NCBI GenBank assembly: GCA_046346845.1
Contig: JAXMHH010000008.1
Coordinates: 62,001-126,000 of the forward strand
Direction: 5' to 3'
Length of the DNA stretch: 64,000 nucleotides
Source: DSSB01 sp046346845
GTDB lineage: Bacteria; UBA10199; DSSB01
Both the position numbers and the translations under genes were made by a program. Position 1 is the stretch's first letter. Each line of letters opens with the position of its first letter. The notes under the pieces are model-generated. The model worked only from the letters and a program-made list of their open reading frames with translations. It made no database searches and was not told the origin of the DNA. Of this stretch, positions 1 to 8,724 are shown one piece after another.

Positions 1-119
1 GAGGGCTTAGAAGTTTTTTCTTGAGATTACAATGGGTTATCGCTAAGGAGCGGGAAGGGTCTCCGCTCGTCCCTTTCTCTTTTTGAGAAATTTTTCATAA
101 TGAGAGCCAAAAGGGCAAA

Positions 120-1040
120 ATGTCCATTGAACCAAAAACCACCGAACACGGACTGCGCTTAGGCGATATCGAGTTCATCTGGGCTCGCAATTCGAGGGAA
201 TTCTTTTTTTCCAACTCGGTCCTGATCCACGACCCGCAGACCACGATCGTCGACCCCTCTTCCAATTTCACTTATCTCGAACAGCTGGCCTCGCGAAAAA
301 TGGTGCAGCAGGTGCTCAACACCCATTACCACGTCGACCACCGCTCGCTGAATCACCTGTTCCGGCAATGCCAGTTCATCTGCCACCAGAAAGACCTGGC
401 GCCGATTTTGAGCTTCGACAACTACCTCAAGTACGCCGACAGCGAACGCAACTCGAGCTATGTCCAGTGGTTGAAGGGAATTTTTTCCAGTCTGGAAATT
501 TTGGACGGCTACGTGAGCATCTTGCTCAAGGACAACGAACAGGTGCCGCTGAAAGACCATTCGGTGCGCGCCTTGCATATCCCCGGTCATACCCCCGGGC
601 ACCTGGCGCTTTTTTTCGAGGATATCGACCTGCTCTACACCAGCGACATCGATCTCACCCCCTTGGGTCCCTGGTACGCCAATATCTCCTCCGACATCGA
701 CGAATTCCTGGCCTCGATCCGCAAGGTGAAGCTCTTCCACTGCACCTACTATGCCACCAGCCATGGCGGCCGCCTCTACGACCGCGAGCAATTTTTGGAA
801 AAGCTCGAAAAGTTCGAATCGGCCTTCGAGAAAAGGGACACCAAGCTATTGGAGGTCCTGAAGGCGGAGCCGAAGGATTTGAAGCAGCTCTCCGAGATCG
901 GGATCATCTACAAGAGCAGCCAGCTCAGCGATCCGCTGAAGGCCTGCTTCGAGCGGCAGATGGTCGAGAAGCATTTGCTGAGGTTTGAAAAGCAGGGAAA
1001 GATCGAATTCCACGACGGCCTCTGGCACCTGACCAGCTAA
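120..1040 (+). CDS. MBL-fold metallo-hydrolase with C-terminal winged-helix-like tail
   Basis: This 306-residue protein is a metallo-beta-lactamase-fold hydrolase, probably cytoplasmic because no signal peptide is visible. The metal-binding signature HYHVDH lies near residue 69, followed by HTPGHLALFF near 157, an Asp in the DIDLTPLG segment and a later SHGG histidine, so the usual binuclear site looks complete. The last 65 residues (with KHLLRFEKQGKIEF) resemble the short winged-helix tail of LACTB2-like MBL proteins. The start is ATG, preceded by AAAGGG. It converges on the small lipoprotein gene downstream. Its substrate cannot be read from the sequence; thioesters, cyclic dinucleotides or RNA are all possible for this fold. 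The fold is well supported, the specific function is not. Confidence 0.85.
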   Translation: MSIEPKTTEHGLRLGDIEFIWARNSREFFFSNSVLIHDPQTTIVDPSSNFTYLEQLASRKMVQQVLNTHYHVDHRSLNHLFRQCQFICHQKDLAPILSFDNYLKYADSERNSSYVQWLKGIFSSLEILDGYVSILLKDNEQVPLKDHSVRALHIPGHTPGHLALFFEDIDLLYTSDIDLTPLGPWYANISSDIDEFLASIRKVKLFHCTYYATSHGGRLYDREQFLEKLEKFESAFEKRDTKLLEVLKAEPKDLKQLSEIGIIYKSSQLSDPLKACFERQMVEKHLLRFEKQGKIEFHDGLWHLTS

Positions 1041-1051
1041 GCCCGCCGCCG

Positions 1052-1351
1052 TTACCGGGTCGCCAAAATCCCGGCCACCGTCCCGCCGATCACCGAGACT
1101 CCCACCAAGGTGCCGATGATGATCGCCTGGGTGTGGTCTTCGTGGGTGTCTTCGCCGATGTTTTGGGTGGTGGTCTTGCGGATCTTCATCTCGTCTTTCT
1201 CGGTGAGCACCGCCGGCCGAGTATGGCTGAAGTATTCGTAGGGAGTGACGAAAGATTTCGGCTTGTAGGCGCCCTGCTGCGCGACCCGATTGGAGCCGCA
1301 GGCGGAGAAGAGGAAAGCCACCAGGAGGAATGCGGAGATTTTTCGGACCAT
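1052..1351 (-). CDS. Small lipoprotein with C-terminal hydrophobic segment
   Basis: A 99-residue protein with a lipoprotein signal peptide: basic start MVRK, a hydrophobic stretch, and the lipobox FSAC with the acylated Cys near residue 18. The middle is polar, and the end is a Gly/Ile/Val-rich hydrophobic stretch (residues about 75-97, IIIGTLVGVSVIGGTVAG) that could be a membrane segment or glycine-zipper. I do not recognise a family. It lies 46 bp upstream of the A-type Fe-S carrier region on the same strand but downstream of it in transcription order, so it could be the tail of that unit. Function is unknown; export and lipidation are well supported. Confidence 0.7.
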   Translation of the reverse strand: MVRKISAFLLVAFLFSACGSNRVAQQGAYKPKSFVTPYEYFSHTRPAVLTEKDEMKIRKTTTQNIGEDTHEDHTQAIIIGTLVGVSVIGGTVAGILATR

Positions 1352-1397
1352 GAAATCCGCTTAAATGACTTGGGCCGGGCTGTCTAGGAAATTATGT

Positions 1398-1721
1398 TTA
1401 GACGGAAAAAGAGGTCCCGCAACCGCAGGTCGACTTGGCGTTCGGGTTATTGAAGGTAAACCCCGAGCTCATCATGTCGGAATGGTAGTCGATGGTGATG
1501 TTGTTCAAGTAGAGGTAGGCCTTGGGATCCACGAAGATCTTCAGGCCGTTGAGCTCGATCACCCGATCGTTTTCCCCGGGTTTCTCCTCAAAATCCATCT
1601 TGTAGGAGAGGCCGGAGCAGCCGCCCCCGACGATCCCGATGCGCAGGCCATGCCCTGCTTTTTTATTGGCGGCCATCAGGTCCTTGGCTTTTTGGATCGC
1701 GTTTTCGGTCAGCTGGATCAT
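1398..1721 (-). CDS. iscA: A-type Fe-S cluster carrier (HesB/IscA/ErpA family)
   Basis: This 107-residue protein has the family hallmarks: GGGCSGLSY in the middle and the C-terminal pair in TCGCGTSF, giving the three Cys that hold a transferable Fe-S cluster. Length matches the family. I chose ATG at 1721 (MIQLTENA) over an in-frame upstream start because GAGGAG sits about nine bases before it. It follows the cysteine desulfurase gene by about 70 bp on the same strand, consistent with a small Fe-S assembly unit. Whether it is IscA- or ErpA-like cannot be settled from sequence alone. No IscU scaffold or IscR regulator is present nearby. Confidence 0.92.
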   Translation of the reverse strand: MIQLTENAIQKAKDLMAANKKAGHGLRIGIVGGGCSGLSYKMDFEEKPGENDRVIELNGLKIFVDPKAYLYLNNITIDYHSDMMSSGFTFNNPNAKSTCGCGTSFSV

Positions 1722-1793
1722 GGACAGACTCCTCAATATTCGGTCTCGTTCAGATTTTCATAAAAGCGAGCCGGAAAGCAATCCCTTCTTTCC

Positions 1794-2960
1794 TCAAACG
1801 ATCGATACGCCGGAGGCCCGCAGGCGGCGCACCGCCGCCACCGTCTGGGCCACGACCGCGTCGATCTCCGCCTCCGTGGTCCAACGGCCCAAGCCATAGC
1901 GGATAGAGGATTTGGCGGCCTCGGGGCTCAAGCCCAGGGCCCGGAGCACATGGGAGGGCTCTGGCTGGGCCGAGCTGCAGGCGGAGCCCGAGGAGACTGC
2001 GATGCCCTTGAGCTCCATCATCAGGGCCTCGGCCCGGACGCCCGCGAAGGTGACATTGAGGTTGTTCGCGAGGCGCTCGCTGGGATGCCCGTTGCATGCG
2101 GCGCCCTCGATTCCGCTCTGCAGTCCTTGCCAGAGACGGTCCCGCAAGGTCCGCAATCGGGCCGTCTCTTCCGGCAGTTCCCGGCAGGCCAGCTCGGCGG
2201 CCTCCCCCATCCCCACGATCCCGGGGACGTTGAGGGTGCCGGAGCGCAGCCCGCGCTCGTGGCCGCCTCCGTAAAACAGGGGGGCGATACGGACGCGGGG
2301 GTTTTTCCCGCGCAGGTAGATCGCCCCTACCCCCTTGGGTCCGTAAAATTTATGAGCGGAGAGGGTCAAGAGGTCGACGCCGATCGCCTCCACGTCGATA
2401 GGGGCCTTGCCCAGGGCCTGCGCCGCATCGCTGTGGAAGAGGATGCCCCGCTCCTTCGCCAGCCTGCCGATCTCCGCTACCGGGTGCAAGGTACCGACCT
2501 CGTTGTTGGCCATCATCAGGCTGATCAGGAAGGTATCGGGACGCAGCGCGCGCCTCAGCTCCTCGGGATCTACCCTACCATAACGATCCACCGGCAGGAC
2601 CGTGAGCTCGCAGCCCCGCTCGGCGAGCCGCTTGGCGGGATCGAGGACGGCCCGGTGCTCGGTGGCGCCGACGATCAAATGCCGGCCCCGTTCCGCCAGG
2701 GCCTCGGCGATCCCGAACAAGGCCAGGTTATTTCCTTCGGTGGCGCCGCTGGTGAAGACGATCTCCTTGGCCTGGGCGCCGATCGCCTGGGCGACCTGCC
2801 CCCTTCCCTTTTCGACCGCGGCCTCAGCCTTCCAACCGTACTCGTGCTGGCGGCTGGCGGCGTTGCCGAACTCCTCGGTGAAAAAGGGCCGCATCGCCGC
2901 GAAGACCCGGGGATCGGTCGGCGTGGTGGCATGGTAATCGAGGTAGATGGGTCGCGTCAT
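1794..2960 (-). CDS. iscS: Cysteine desulfurase (NifS/IscS class V aminotransferase)
   Basis: This 388-residue PLP enzyme takes sulfur from L-cysteine to make the persulfide used in Fe-S cluster and thiocofactor synthesis. Seen: N-terminal YLDYHATTP, GATEGNNLA, the PLP lysine in SAHKFYGPKG, and the catalytic Cys in SSGSACSS near residue 325. The longer insertion-free loop around that Cys places it in the IscS/NifS group rather than the SufS group. The start is ATG 2960; an in-frame GTG lies six bases upstream. It is divergent from mrp across about 75 bp, so the two Fe-S genes probably share a promoter region, and it precedes the A-type carrier gene. Confidence 0.95.
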   Translation of the reverse strand: MTRPIYLDYHATTPTDPRVFAAMRPFFTEEFGNAASRQHEYGWKAEAAVEKGRGQVAQAIGAQAKEIVFTSGATEGNNLALFGIAEALAERGRHLIVGATEHRAVLDPAKRLAERGCELTVLPVDRYGRVDPEELRRALRPDTFLISLMMANNEVGTLHPVAEIGRLAKERGILFHSDAAQALGKAPIDVEAIGVDLLTLSAHKFYGPKGVGAIYLRGKNPRVRIAPLFYGGGHERGLRSGTLNVPGIVGMGEAAELACRELPEETARLRTLRDRLWQGLQSGIEGAACNGHPSERLANNLNVTFAGVRAEALMMELKGIAVSSGSACSSAQPEPSHVLRALGLSPEAAKSSIRYGLGRWTTEAEIDAVVAQTVAAVRRLRASGVSIV

Positions 2961-3034
2961 AATCACCCTTGTCGCTGCGCGGGGCCTCTGCTAAGCCATG
3001 CCCCGTCCGTGTCTATTTTAGAAGGAGTTTTTTC

Positions 3035-4099
3035 ATGCAGGAAGCCGTGATGCAGGCCCTGAGCCAGGTACAAGACCCCGAGATCCATCGCGATCTGGTC
3101 TCGCTCAACATGATCCGGGACGTCGAGGTCCAGGACGGCAAGGTGTCTTTGCGGGTCGTTTTGACCACCCCCGCCTGTCCCCTCAAAGAACAGGTCGAGC
3201 GGGAGGTCCGCGCGGCCCTGCAGCAGGTGCCCGGCGTGAAGGAAATCCAGATCAAGATGGATGCCGAGGTGCGGCCCGGCAACCGGCCCCTGCCCGGCGG
3301 CCGCCTCGAATCGGTGAAAAACATCATCGCCGTGGCCAGCGGCAAGGGTGGCGTCGGCAAGTCCACGGTCGCCGTGAACCTCGCGCTGGCCCTGGCGCAG
3401 ACGGGCACCAAGGTCGGGATCCTCGATGCCGACATCTACGGCCCCTCCCTCCCCACCTTGATGGGCCTGAAGGGCACGCCTCCCCTGGTCGACGAGACCA
3501 AGAAGAAGATCATCCCGCTGGAGAAATACGGCGCCAAGAACATGAGCATCGGCTTCCTGATGAAGGACGAGGATGCCGCCGTCTGGCGCGGGCCGATGGT
3601 GGGGCGCATGCTGCAGCAATTTATCGAGGATGTCGCTTGGAACGAGCTGGACTACTTGATCATCGACCTGCCCCCGGGCACCGGCGACGCCCAGCTCTCC
3701 ATCTCCCAGCTCATCCCGATCTCGGGAGCGGTGATCGTCACCACCCCGCAGGACGTCGCCTTGGCCGACGTGGTGCGCGGCGTGGCGATGTTCCGCAAGG
3801 TCCAGATCCCCATCCTGGGCGTAGTCGAGAACATGAGCTATTTTTCCTGCCCCCACTGCCACGAGCGCAGCGAGATCTTCAGCCACGGCGGCGGCCGCAA
3901 GAAGGCCGAGGAGCTCAAGATCCCCTTCCTGGGCGAGATCCCCATCGACCTCGACACCCGCATCGGCAGCGACGAGGGCAAACCCATCGTGGTCGGCAAG
4001 CCGGACTCGGAGGGGGCGAAGCGCTTTCGGGAGTTCGCAATGCGCGTGGCGGGCGAACTGTCGGTGAGCAACGTCAACCGGCCGGCGGTAAACCTCTAG
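3035..4099 (+). CDS. mrp: Mrp/ApbC-type P-loop Fe-S cluster carrier ATPase
   Basis: This 354-residue protein carries an N-terminal DUF59/MIP18-type domain (residues 1-80, with DPEI and the Cys in TTPACPLK) followed by a ParA/MinD-like ATPase with the deviant Walker A GKGGVGKST near residue 110 and IIDLPPGTGD. The cluster-binding CxxC is in FSCPHCHE near 271. Family members load Fe-S clusters onto apo-proteins. I chose ATG 3035 rather than an upstream in-frame start because GAAGGAG precedes it at 3021-3027. It is divergent from iscS, which supports a shared role. Its stop overlaps the convergent hisC stop: both use the palindromic CTAG. Confidence 0.95.
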   Translation: MQEAVMQALSQVQDPEIHRDLVSLNMIRDVEVQDGKVSLRVVLTTPACPLKEQVEREVRAALQQVPGVKEIQIKMDAEVRPGNRPLPGGRLESVKNIIAVASGKGGVGKSTVAVNLALALAQTGTKVGILDADIYGPSLPTLMGLKGTPPLVDETKKKIIPLEKYGAKNMSIGFLMKDEDAAVWRGPMVGRMLQQFIEDVAWNELDYLIIDLPPGTGDAQLSISQLIPISGAVIVTTPQDVALADVVRGVAMFRKVQIPILGVVENMSYFSCPHCHERSEIFSHGGGRKKAEELKIPFLGEIPIDLDTRIGSDEGKPIVVGKPDSEGAKRFREFAMRVAGELSVSNVNRPAVNL

Positions 4100-5166
4100 G
4101 CCGAGACAAAAGAACCCAGCGCCCGCAAGAATGCGTCGTTCTCCGGGGGTCGCCCCACCGAGACGCGCAGGCAGTTCTTCAGGCCGTGGTGATTCGAGAC
4201 GTTGCGGACCAAGACACCCTGTCGCAAGAGGTGGTCGAAGCAGGCCTTCGCGTTCTTCACTTGAAACAAGATAAAATTCGCCGCGCTCGCGAAGGTCTTC
4301 AGCTTCGGCAAGCCTCGCATGGCCGCGAGCATCCGGTCGCGTTCCCGGACCACCTCGGCGAGGATGGGCTCGTAGCGCTCGGCGTGTTCGAGGGCGAACA
4401 GCGCCGCCGCCTCGCTGACCGAGGACAGGCAATAAGGCAGGAGCAGCTTGGCCAAATTCTCCGTCACCTTTTCATGCGCGACGAGGTATCCGATACGCAC
4501 CCCGCCCAGGCCAAAGCCCTTGCTGAAGGTGCGCAAGATCACCAAATTCGGGCAGCGCTTCAGCTGCGGCAGCAGCGTGGCCTTCGAGAATTGGACGTAG
4601 GCCTCGTCCACGACCACCAGGCACTTCGCCTTCGAGACGACCTCGAGCAGTTCCGACTCGGGAAAGAGATTGCCGGTCGGCGCGTTGGGATTGGCGATGA
4701 AGACCAGGTTGGGCCGGTGCCGCTTCAGCTGGGCGAGGATCCGCTCGCGGGGAAAGCCGAAGTCCGGCGCCCGCAAGGGAACCGAGATCACCTTGTTGCC
4801 GAAGAGCTTGGCCTCGATCTCGTAGACGCTGAAGGTCGGCTCCAGGACCAAGACCTTTCCCCGGAGCGAGGTCGCCAAGATCAGGGCCTGGATCAGGACG
4901 TTGCTCCCGTTGGCGAGCAGGACTTGGGAGGCCGGGACCCCCAGATGCGTCGCCAGCCTCTCCTGCAAGGCCTGGGGTTGGGGCAAGGGATAGCGCTGCA
5001 GGGGCAGGTCCGCCAAGCGGCCCAGGAGCTCGGCCTTCAAATCCGGGCTTAAATCGTAGGGGAGTTCGTTTTGGTTGAGCTTGATGGCCTCCGGGTAGGC
5101 GGCCAGGCGGTAGGGTTCCTCCAACCATACCTCGCGGCGGAAATAGCGTTTCCAAGGGCTGGTCAT
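4096..5166 (-). CDS. hisC: Histidinol-phosphate aminotransferase
   Basis: This 356-residue fold-type I PLP aminotransferase converts imidazole-acetol phosphate to histidinol phosphate. Family signs are the N-terminal IKLNQNELPYD, the cofactor-contacting NPNAPTG near residue 193, VVDEAY and the PLP lysine in RTFSKGFGLGGVRIGY near 225. Length fits HisC. No other his genes lie nearby, and this family also includes enzymes acting on aromatic or cobalamin-pathway substrates, so the exact substrate is inferred. The start is ATG without a strong ribosome site. Confidence 0.88.
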   Translation of the reverse strand: MTSPWKRYFRREVWLEEPYRLAAYPEAIKLNQNELPYDLSPDLKAELLGRLADLPLQRYPLPQPQALQERLATHLGVPASQVLLANGSNVLIQALILATSLRGKVLVLEPTFSVYEIEAKLFGNKVISVPLRAPDFGFPRERILAQLKRHRPNLVFIANPNAPTGNLFPESELLEVVSKAKCLVVVDEAYVQFSKATLLPQLKRCPNLVILRTFSKGFGLGGVRIGYLVAHEKVTENLAKLLLPYCLSSVSEAAALFALEHAERYEPILAEVVRERDRMLAAMRGLPKLKTFASAANFILFQVKNAKACFDHLLRQGVLVRNVSNHHGLKNCLRVSVGRPPENDAFLRALGSFVSA

Positions 5167-5391
5167 GGGCCGAGCTATGCTTGTTTAACCCCTGGAGAAC
5201 AAGCAAAAAATGAGCATTTTCGCGGCGCGTCATAGGGCGGATGGCTTGTATTTATGGGCTTTGCCCCCGATTCTTTTGGGTCCATAATGATTTATGCAAC
5301 TTTTGGTCCCCGGGGGCACGATAATGGCCGAAGAGGTTGTGTCGGTTTTTCCCTCCCTGCGGGGATCTTGTCGATAAGGAGACAGCGAGCT

Positions 5392-6951
5392 ATGAGTTCC
5401 GATTTTTCCGGGGTTTCTTCCCAACCAGGCATCAAAGGACTCAGTACTCCTCAGGCCTATTCCCCCACCCAAACCAAGAATTTACAGCAGCCCGGCGCCG
5501 GCGGCGCCGCCAACCCCGAGCTTGCGGGCTGGTACGAACAGGCCTACGCCTATTACAACGCCGTGATGAGCGGCGCCGAGGCCCGGCCCGACCCCGCCGC
5601 CTGGCAGAGCTTCATGGACCAGATGCAGTGGGCCGCAGGCCAACTCGGCTACGGCGGACCCCAAGCCGGCGGCTGGAACCCCGGCATGGGCGGCCCCGGG
5701 GGGCCCATGGGCCAGCAGGGTCCCCAGAGCAATCAATTCGGCGGCATGTCCGGGACCATGGACAACTGGGTCTATACGGATGAAAAGGCCAGCATCGGCT
5801 TCACTGGCGACGGCACCCACGACATCTGGAGCAACGACACCACCATCAACGTCGCCCCTACCTCGGCCAAGGTCACCGTCGAAAACACGAACGACACCCG
5901 CACCCAACCCCCTGAGTCCGTGGTGAAAATCACCGTCACCGACCCGGCCACCGGGACCCAGGCCGTCTACTTCGTCCACAACTACGACCCGACCAAGGAC
6001 AAGATCAAGATCAACACCCCCGACTCCGCCTCGCAGGTCGTCAACAATACCGGCGATCCCAACATCACCACCGGCAAATTCACCTCCGGCGGCGCGAGCG
6101 GCGGCACCAAGCCGGATGCCAGCATCGAGGGCCAGGTCCAGGACGACGGCAGCATCGTCTACGAACCCGAGTTCGCCGGCGGCACCATCGATTTCTGGGC
6201 CAATCCCGGCGAAAACCAGACCAGCATCGTCTACTCCGACGCCAATATCTCGGTGAAGCCCTCCGACACGGTTAACATCTCCAATGACACCGGTGGAGTG
6301 ATCGTGGTCAAGGTCACCCATCGCGACGGTAGCACCGACACCTACAAGGTCCAAAAGGGCTACAAGGTCAACGTCAATCAGAACGCGGAATACGTTACCT
6401 ACGGCACTCCGCCGGTCAGCAGCGAGGAGGTCCCCTCCGACCTCTCCGAGCGCGTCACGCTCAACGGCGGGGTTTCCACCGAAGGAACCACGGGGGCCAG
6501 CCCCGACGCCATCGTCAGCGGTCTCTTGGAGGCCACCGGCAGGAACGAGGCTCAATTGATCAGCGCCCTGAAGGCCTCGGGCTACAACTACAACACCATC
6601 GCCGACCTGAAGAAGGCGATCAAAGACAAGGAATTCCCGCCCGCGAAGCCCGACGCCAAGTTGGTGGATTTCCTCCGGCGCCTCGATGCAAACCTGGCCT
6701 CGGATTGCAACGATCTAACGGCCCTCATCGGAACGGACAGCAGCAAAGATTCGCAAAAGAAGACCCTCACCCAGAGCATCCAAGACCGGCTGGTCGAATT
6801 GCTCGGGAAACTCTATCCCCCCGAGTCGGGCGCTATTATCAACTCCCGCCAAATCGCCCCCACCAATTTCGGCGGAGCCATTCAGTTCAATGGCGAGGAT
6901 TTCGATTGGGCCCTCAAGACCACCGGGGAACTCGACGGCTCGATGGCCTAG
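5392..6951 (+). CDS. Unknown protein with no signal peptide; upstream member of tandem paralog pair
   Basis: A 519-residue protein; ATG 5392 is chosen because AAGGAG lies nine bases upstream and it aligns with the start of the paralog at 7147. There is no signal peptide. Residues 1-45 are Ser/Thr/Gln/Pro-rich (MSSDFSGVSSQPGIKGLS), then comes a Trp/Tyr-rich helical segment (ELAGWYEQAYAYYNA), a Gly/Pro-rich linker around 80-115 and two copies of a beta-rich repeat: one with DIWSNDTTINVAP then VVKITVTDPATGTQ, one with DFWANPGENQ then VIVVKVTHRDGSTD. The last 120 residues look helical and charged. The first 340 residues are almost identical to the neighbour at 7147; the ends differ. I recognise no family. 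An unstructured polar N-terminus without a Sec signal would suit a type III substrate, but that is inference. Confidence 0.85.
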   Translation: MSSDFSGVSSQPGIKGLSTPQAYSPTQTKNLQQPGAGGAANPELAGWYEQAYAYYNAVMSGAEARPDPAAWQSFMDQMQWAAGQLGYGGPQAGGWNPGMGGPGGPMGQQGPQSNQFGGMSGTMDNWVYTDEKASIGFTGDGTHDIWSNDTTINVAPTSAKVTVENTNDTRTQPPESVVKITVTDPATGTQAVYFVHNYDPTKDKIKINTPDSASQVVNNTGDPNITTGKFTSGGASGGTKPDASIEGQVQDDGSIVYEPEFAGGTIDFWANPGENQTSIVYSDANISVKPSDTVNISNDTGGVIVVKVTHRDGSTDTYKVQKGYKVNVNQNAEYVTYGTPPVSSEEVPSDLSERVTLNGGVSTEGTTGASPDAIVSGLLEATGRNEAQLISALKASGYNYNTIADLKKAIKDKEFPPAKPDAKLVDFLRRLDANLASDCNDLTALIGTDSSKDSQKKTLTQSIQDRLVELLGKLYPPESGAIINSRQIAPTNFGGAIQFNGEDFDWALKTTGELDGSMA

Positions 6952-7008
6952 CGCCACGGGCTCGCACCTGCTGTGAAACTGTCGAAATTCGTTTTTGTTT
7001 TTCGGCAG

Positions 7009-7038
7009 TTGTCATCTCATGCCCTAACCGTGGATAAT
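7009..7038 (+). promoter_or_regulatory. Predicted sigma-70-type promoter before the second tandem paralog
   Basis: TTGTCA at 7009-7014 and GATAAT at 7033-7038 are separated by 18 bp, each one mismatch from the consensus hexamers. The site lies in the 195-bp gap between the two paralogs, about 110 bp before the second start, so the second copy probably has its own promoter. Confidence 0.5.
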
Positions 7039-7146
7039 AGGGGCGGAATGCAACTCCTCCACCCGCGGGGCCGATAATCCCGATGAAATAGGAGGGGTTG
7101 GCAAGGGGTCAACCGAAGATCTTTAATTCATGGTATAAGGTAATTT

Positions 7147-8694
7147 ATGGACTCTAACTTTTCCGGAATTTCCTCCCAACCCAGCATCAAGGGGCTCAGC
7201 ACTCCCCAGGCCTATTCCCCCACCCAAACCAAGAATTTACAGCAACCGGGCGCCGGCGGCGCCGCCAACCCCGAGCTTGCGGGCTGGTACGAGCAGGCCT
7301 ACGCCTACTACAACGCCGTGATGAGCGGCGCCGAGGCCCGGCCCGACCCCACCGCCTGGCAGGGCTTTTTAGACCAGATGCAATGGGCCGCGGGCCAACT
7401 CGGCTACGGCGGACCCCAGGCCGGCGGCTGGAACCCCGGCATGGGCGGCCCCGGGGGGCCTATGGGCCAGCAGGGTCCCCAGAGCAACCAATTCGGCGGA
7501 ATGTCCGGGACCATGGACAACTGGGTCTACACCAACGAGAAATCCTCCATCGGCTTCACCGGCGACGGCACCCATGACATCTGGAGCAACGACACCACGA
7601 TCAACGTCGCGCCCACCTCCGCGAAGGTCACCATCGAAAAGACCACCGACACCCGGCTCCAACCCAACGAACAGGTCGTCAAGATCACCGTCACCGACCC
7701 GGCCACCGGGACCCAGGCCGTCTACTTCGTCCACAACTACGACCCGACCAAGGACAAGATCAAGATCAATACCCCCGACTCCGCCTCCCAGGTCGTCAAC
7801 AATGCCGGGGATCCCAACATCACCACCGGCAAATTCACCTCCGGCAGCACCGGCGGCGGCACCAAGCCCGACGCCAGCATCGAGGGCGAGGTCCAGGACG
7901 ACGGCAGCATCGTCTACGAACCCGAGTTCGCCGGCGGCACCATCGACTTCTGGGCCAATCCCGGCGAAAACCAGACCAGCATCGTCTACTCCGACGCCAA
8001 TATCTCGGTGAAGCCCTCCGACAACGTCACCGTCAGCAAGCCCGACGCCCAGGGCGTGATCACCGTGTTGGTGACCCACAAAGACGGCAGCACCGACACC
8101 TACAAGATCCAAAAGGGCTACAAGGTCCAGGTCAACGCCAATGCCGAGTACATCACCTTCGACGGCCACCCCGGCACCGAGGGCGTCCCCAGCGACATGA
8201 GCGACCGGGTCTCCCTCAACGGCTCCAGCCCGACGGAGGGCGCCGGCGGCGCCGTCAGCGGCGATTCCGTCGTCAGCACCCTGCTGGGCCTTACCAGCCC
8301 AGCCCGCACCGAGGCCCAATTGTTGAGTGCCCTGCAGTCCGTCTACGGCGCCAGCAAATTCCCGGACATCGCCAGCTTCAAGAAGGCCATCGCCGACGGC
8401 ACTTTCCCCGGCACGCCGGACAACAAGCTACTGGACTTCCTGCGCATCCTCGACGGCGACCTGAACAGCAAACTGAACACGCTTTTGGCGATGGTCGGGA
8501 GCAGCGATACGGACGACAAGAAGAAGAGCGCCACCAAGGAAGTGCAAGACCGCCTGGTAGAACTGCTGGGCGCCCTGATGCCCAACGATATCGTGGGTTC
8601 CGGCACCGCCAACAAGTTCGAAGGCAGCATCACGATCAACGGCACCGCCTACAACTGGACCACCTGGGGCTCGAACGACTGGATCTTTAAATAG
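7147..8694 (+). CDS. Unknown protein with no signal peptide; downstream member of tandem paralog pair
   Basis: A 515-residue paralog of the gene at 5392. It has the same order: polar N-terminus (MDSNFSGISSQPSIKGLS), Trp/Tyr-rich segment, Gly/Pro-rich linker with MGGPGGPMGQQGPQSNQFGG, two beta-rich repeats with DIWSND and DFWANP, then a helical charged end (residues about 380-490, including LLDFLRILDGDLNSKL). DNA identity with its neighbour is very high through the N-terminal two thirds, including long identical stretches, whereas the C-terminal third is clearly diverged. That mosaic suggests duplication with gene conversion or selection acting on the ends. A short AAGG precedes the ATG. Function unknown; possible export by a type III system is inference only. 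Confidence 0.85.
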   Translation: MDSNFSGISSQPSIKGLSTPQAYSPTQTKNLQQPGAGGAANPELAGWYEQAYAYYNAVMSGAEARPDPTAWQGFLDQMQWAAGQLGYGGPQAGGWNPGMGGPGGPMGQQGPQSNQFGGMSGTMDNWVYTNEKSSIGFTGDGTHDIWSNDTTINVAPTSAKVTIEKTTDTRLQPNEQVVKITVTDPATGTQAVYFVHNYDPTKDKIKINTPDSASQVVNNAGDPNITTGKFTSGSTGGGTKPDASIEGEVQDDGSIVYEPEFAGGTIDFWANPGENQTSIVYSDANISVKPSDNVTVSKPDAQGVITVLVTHKDGSTDTYKIQKGYKVQVNANAEYITFDGHPGTEGVPSDMSDRVSLNGSSPTEGAGGAVSGDSVVSTLLGLTSPARTEAQLLSALQSVYGASKFPDIASFKKAIADGTFPGTPDNKLLDFLRILDGDLNSKLNTLLAMVGSSDTDDKKKSATKEVQDRLVELLGALMPNDIVGSGTANKFEGSITINGTAYNWTTWGSNDWIFK

Positions 8695-8724
8695 CCCTAC
8701 GCCCAAGGTCCAAAAACGCCGCGG

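Noticed and set aside
1..119. GC-rich hairpin near 48-68 and CATAAT near 96 as terminator and promoter
   Set aside because: The stem is only six base pairs without a clean T-run, and no -35 element matches the CATAAT; too weak to annotate.
5231..5246. TGGC-containing stretch upstream of 5392 as a sigma-54 promoter
   Set aside because: There is no GC element at the required 12-bp spacing.
5392..8694. Tandem paralogs as an assembly duplication artefact
   Set aside because: The C-terminal thirds and the flanking sequences differ clearly, so the copies are genuinely distinct.
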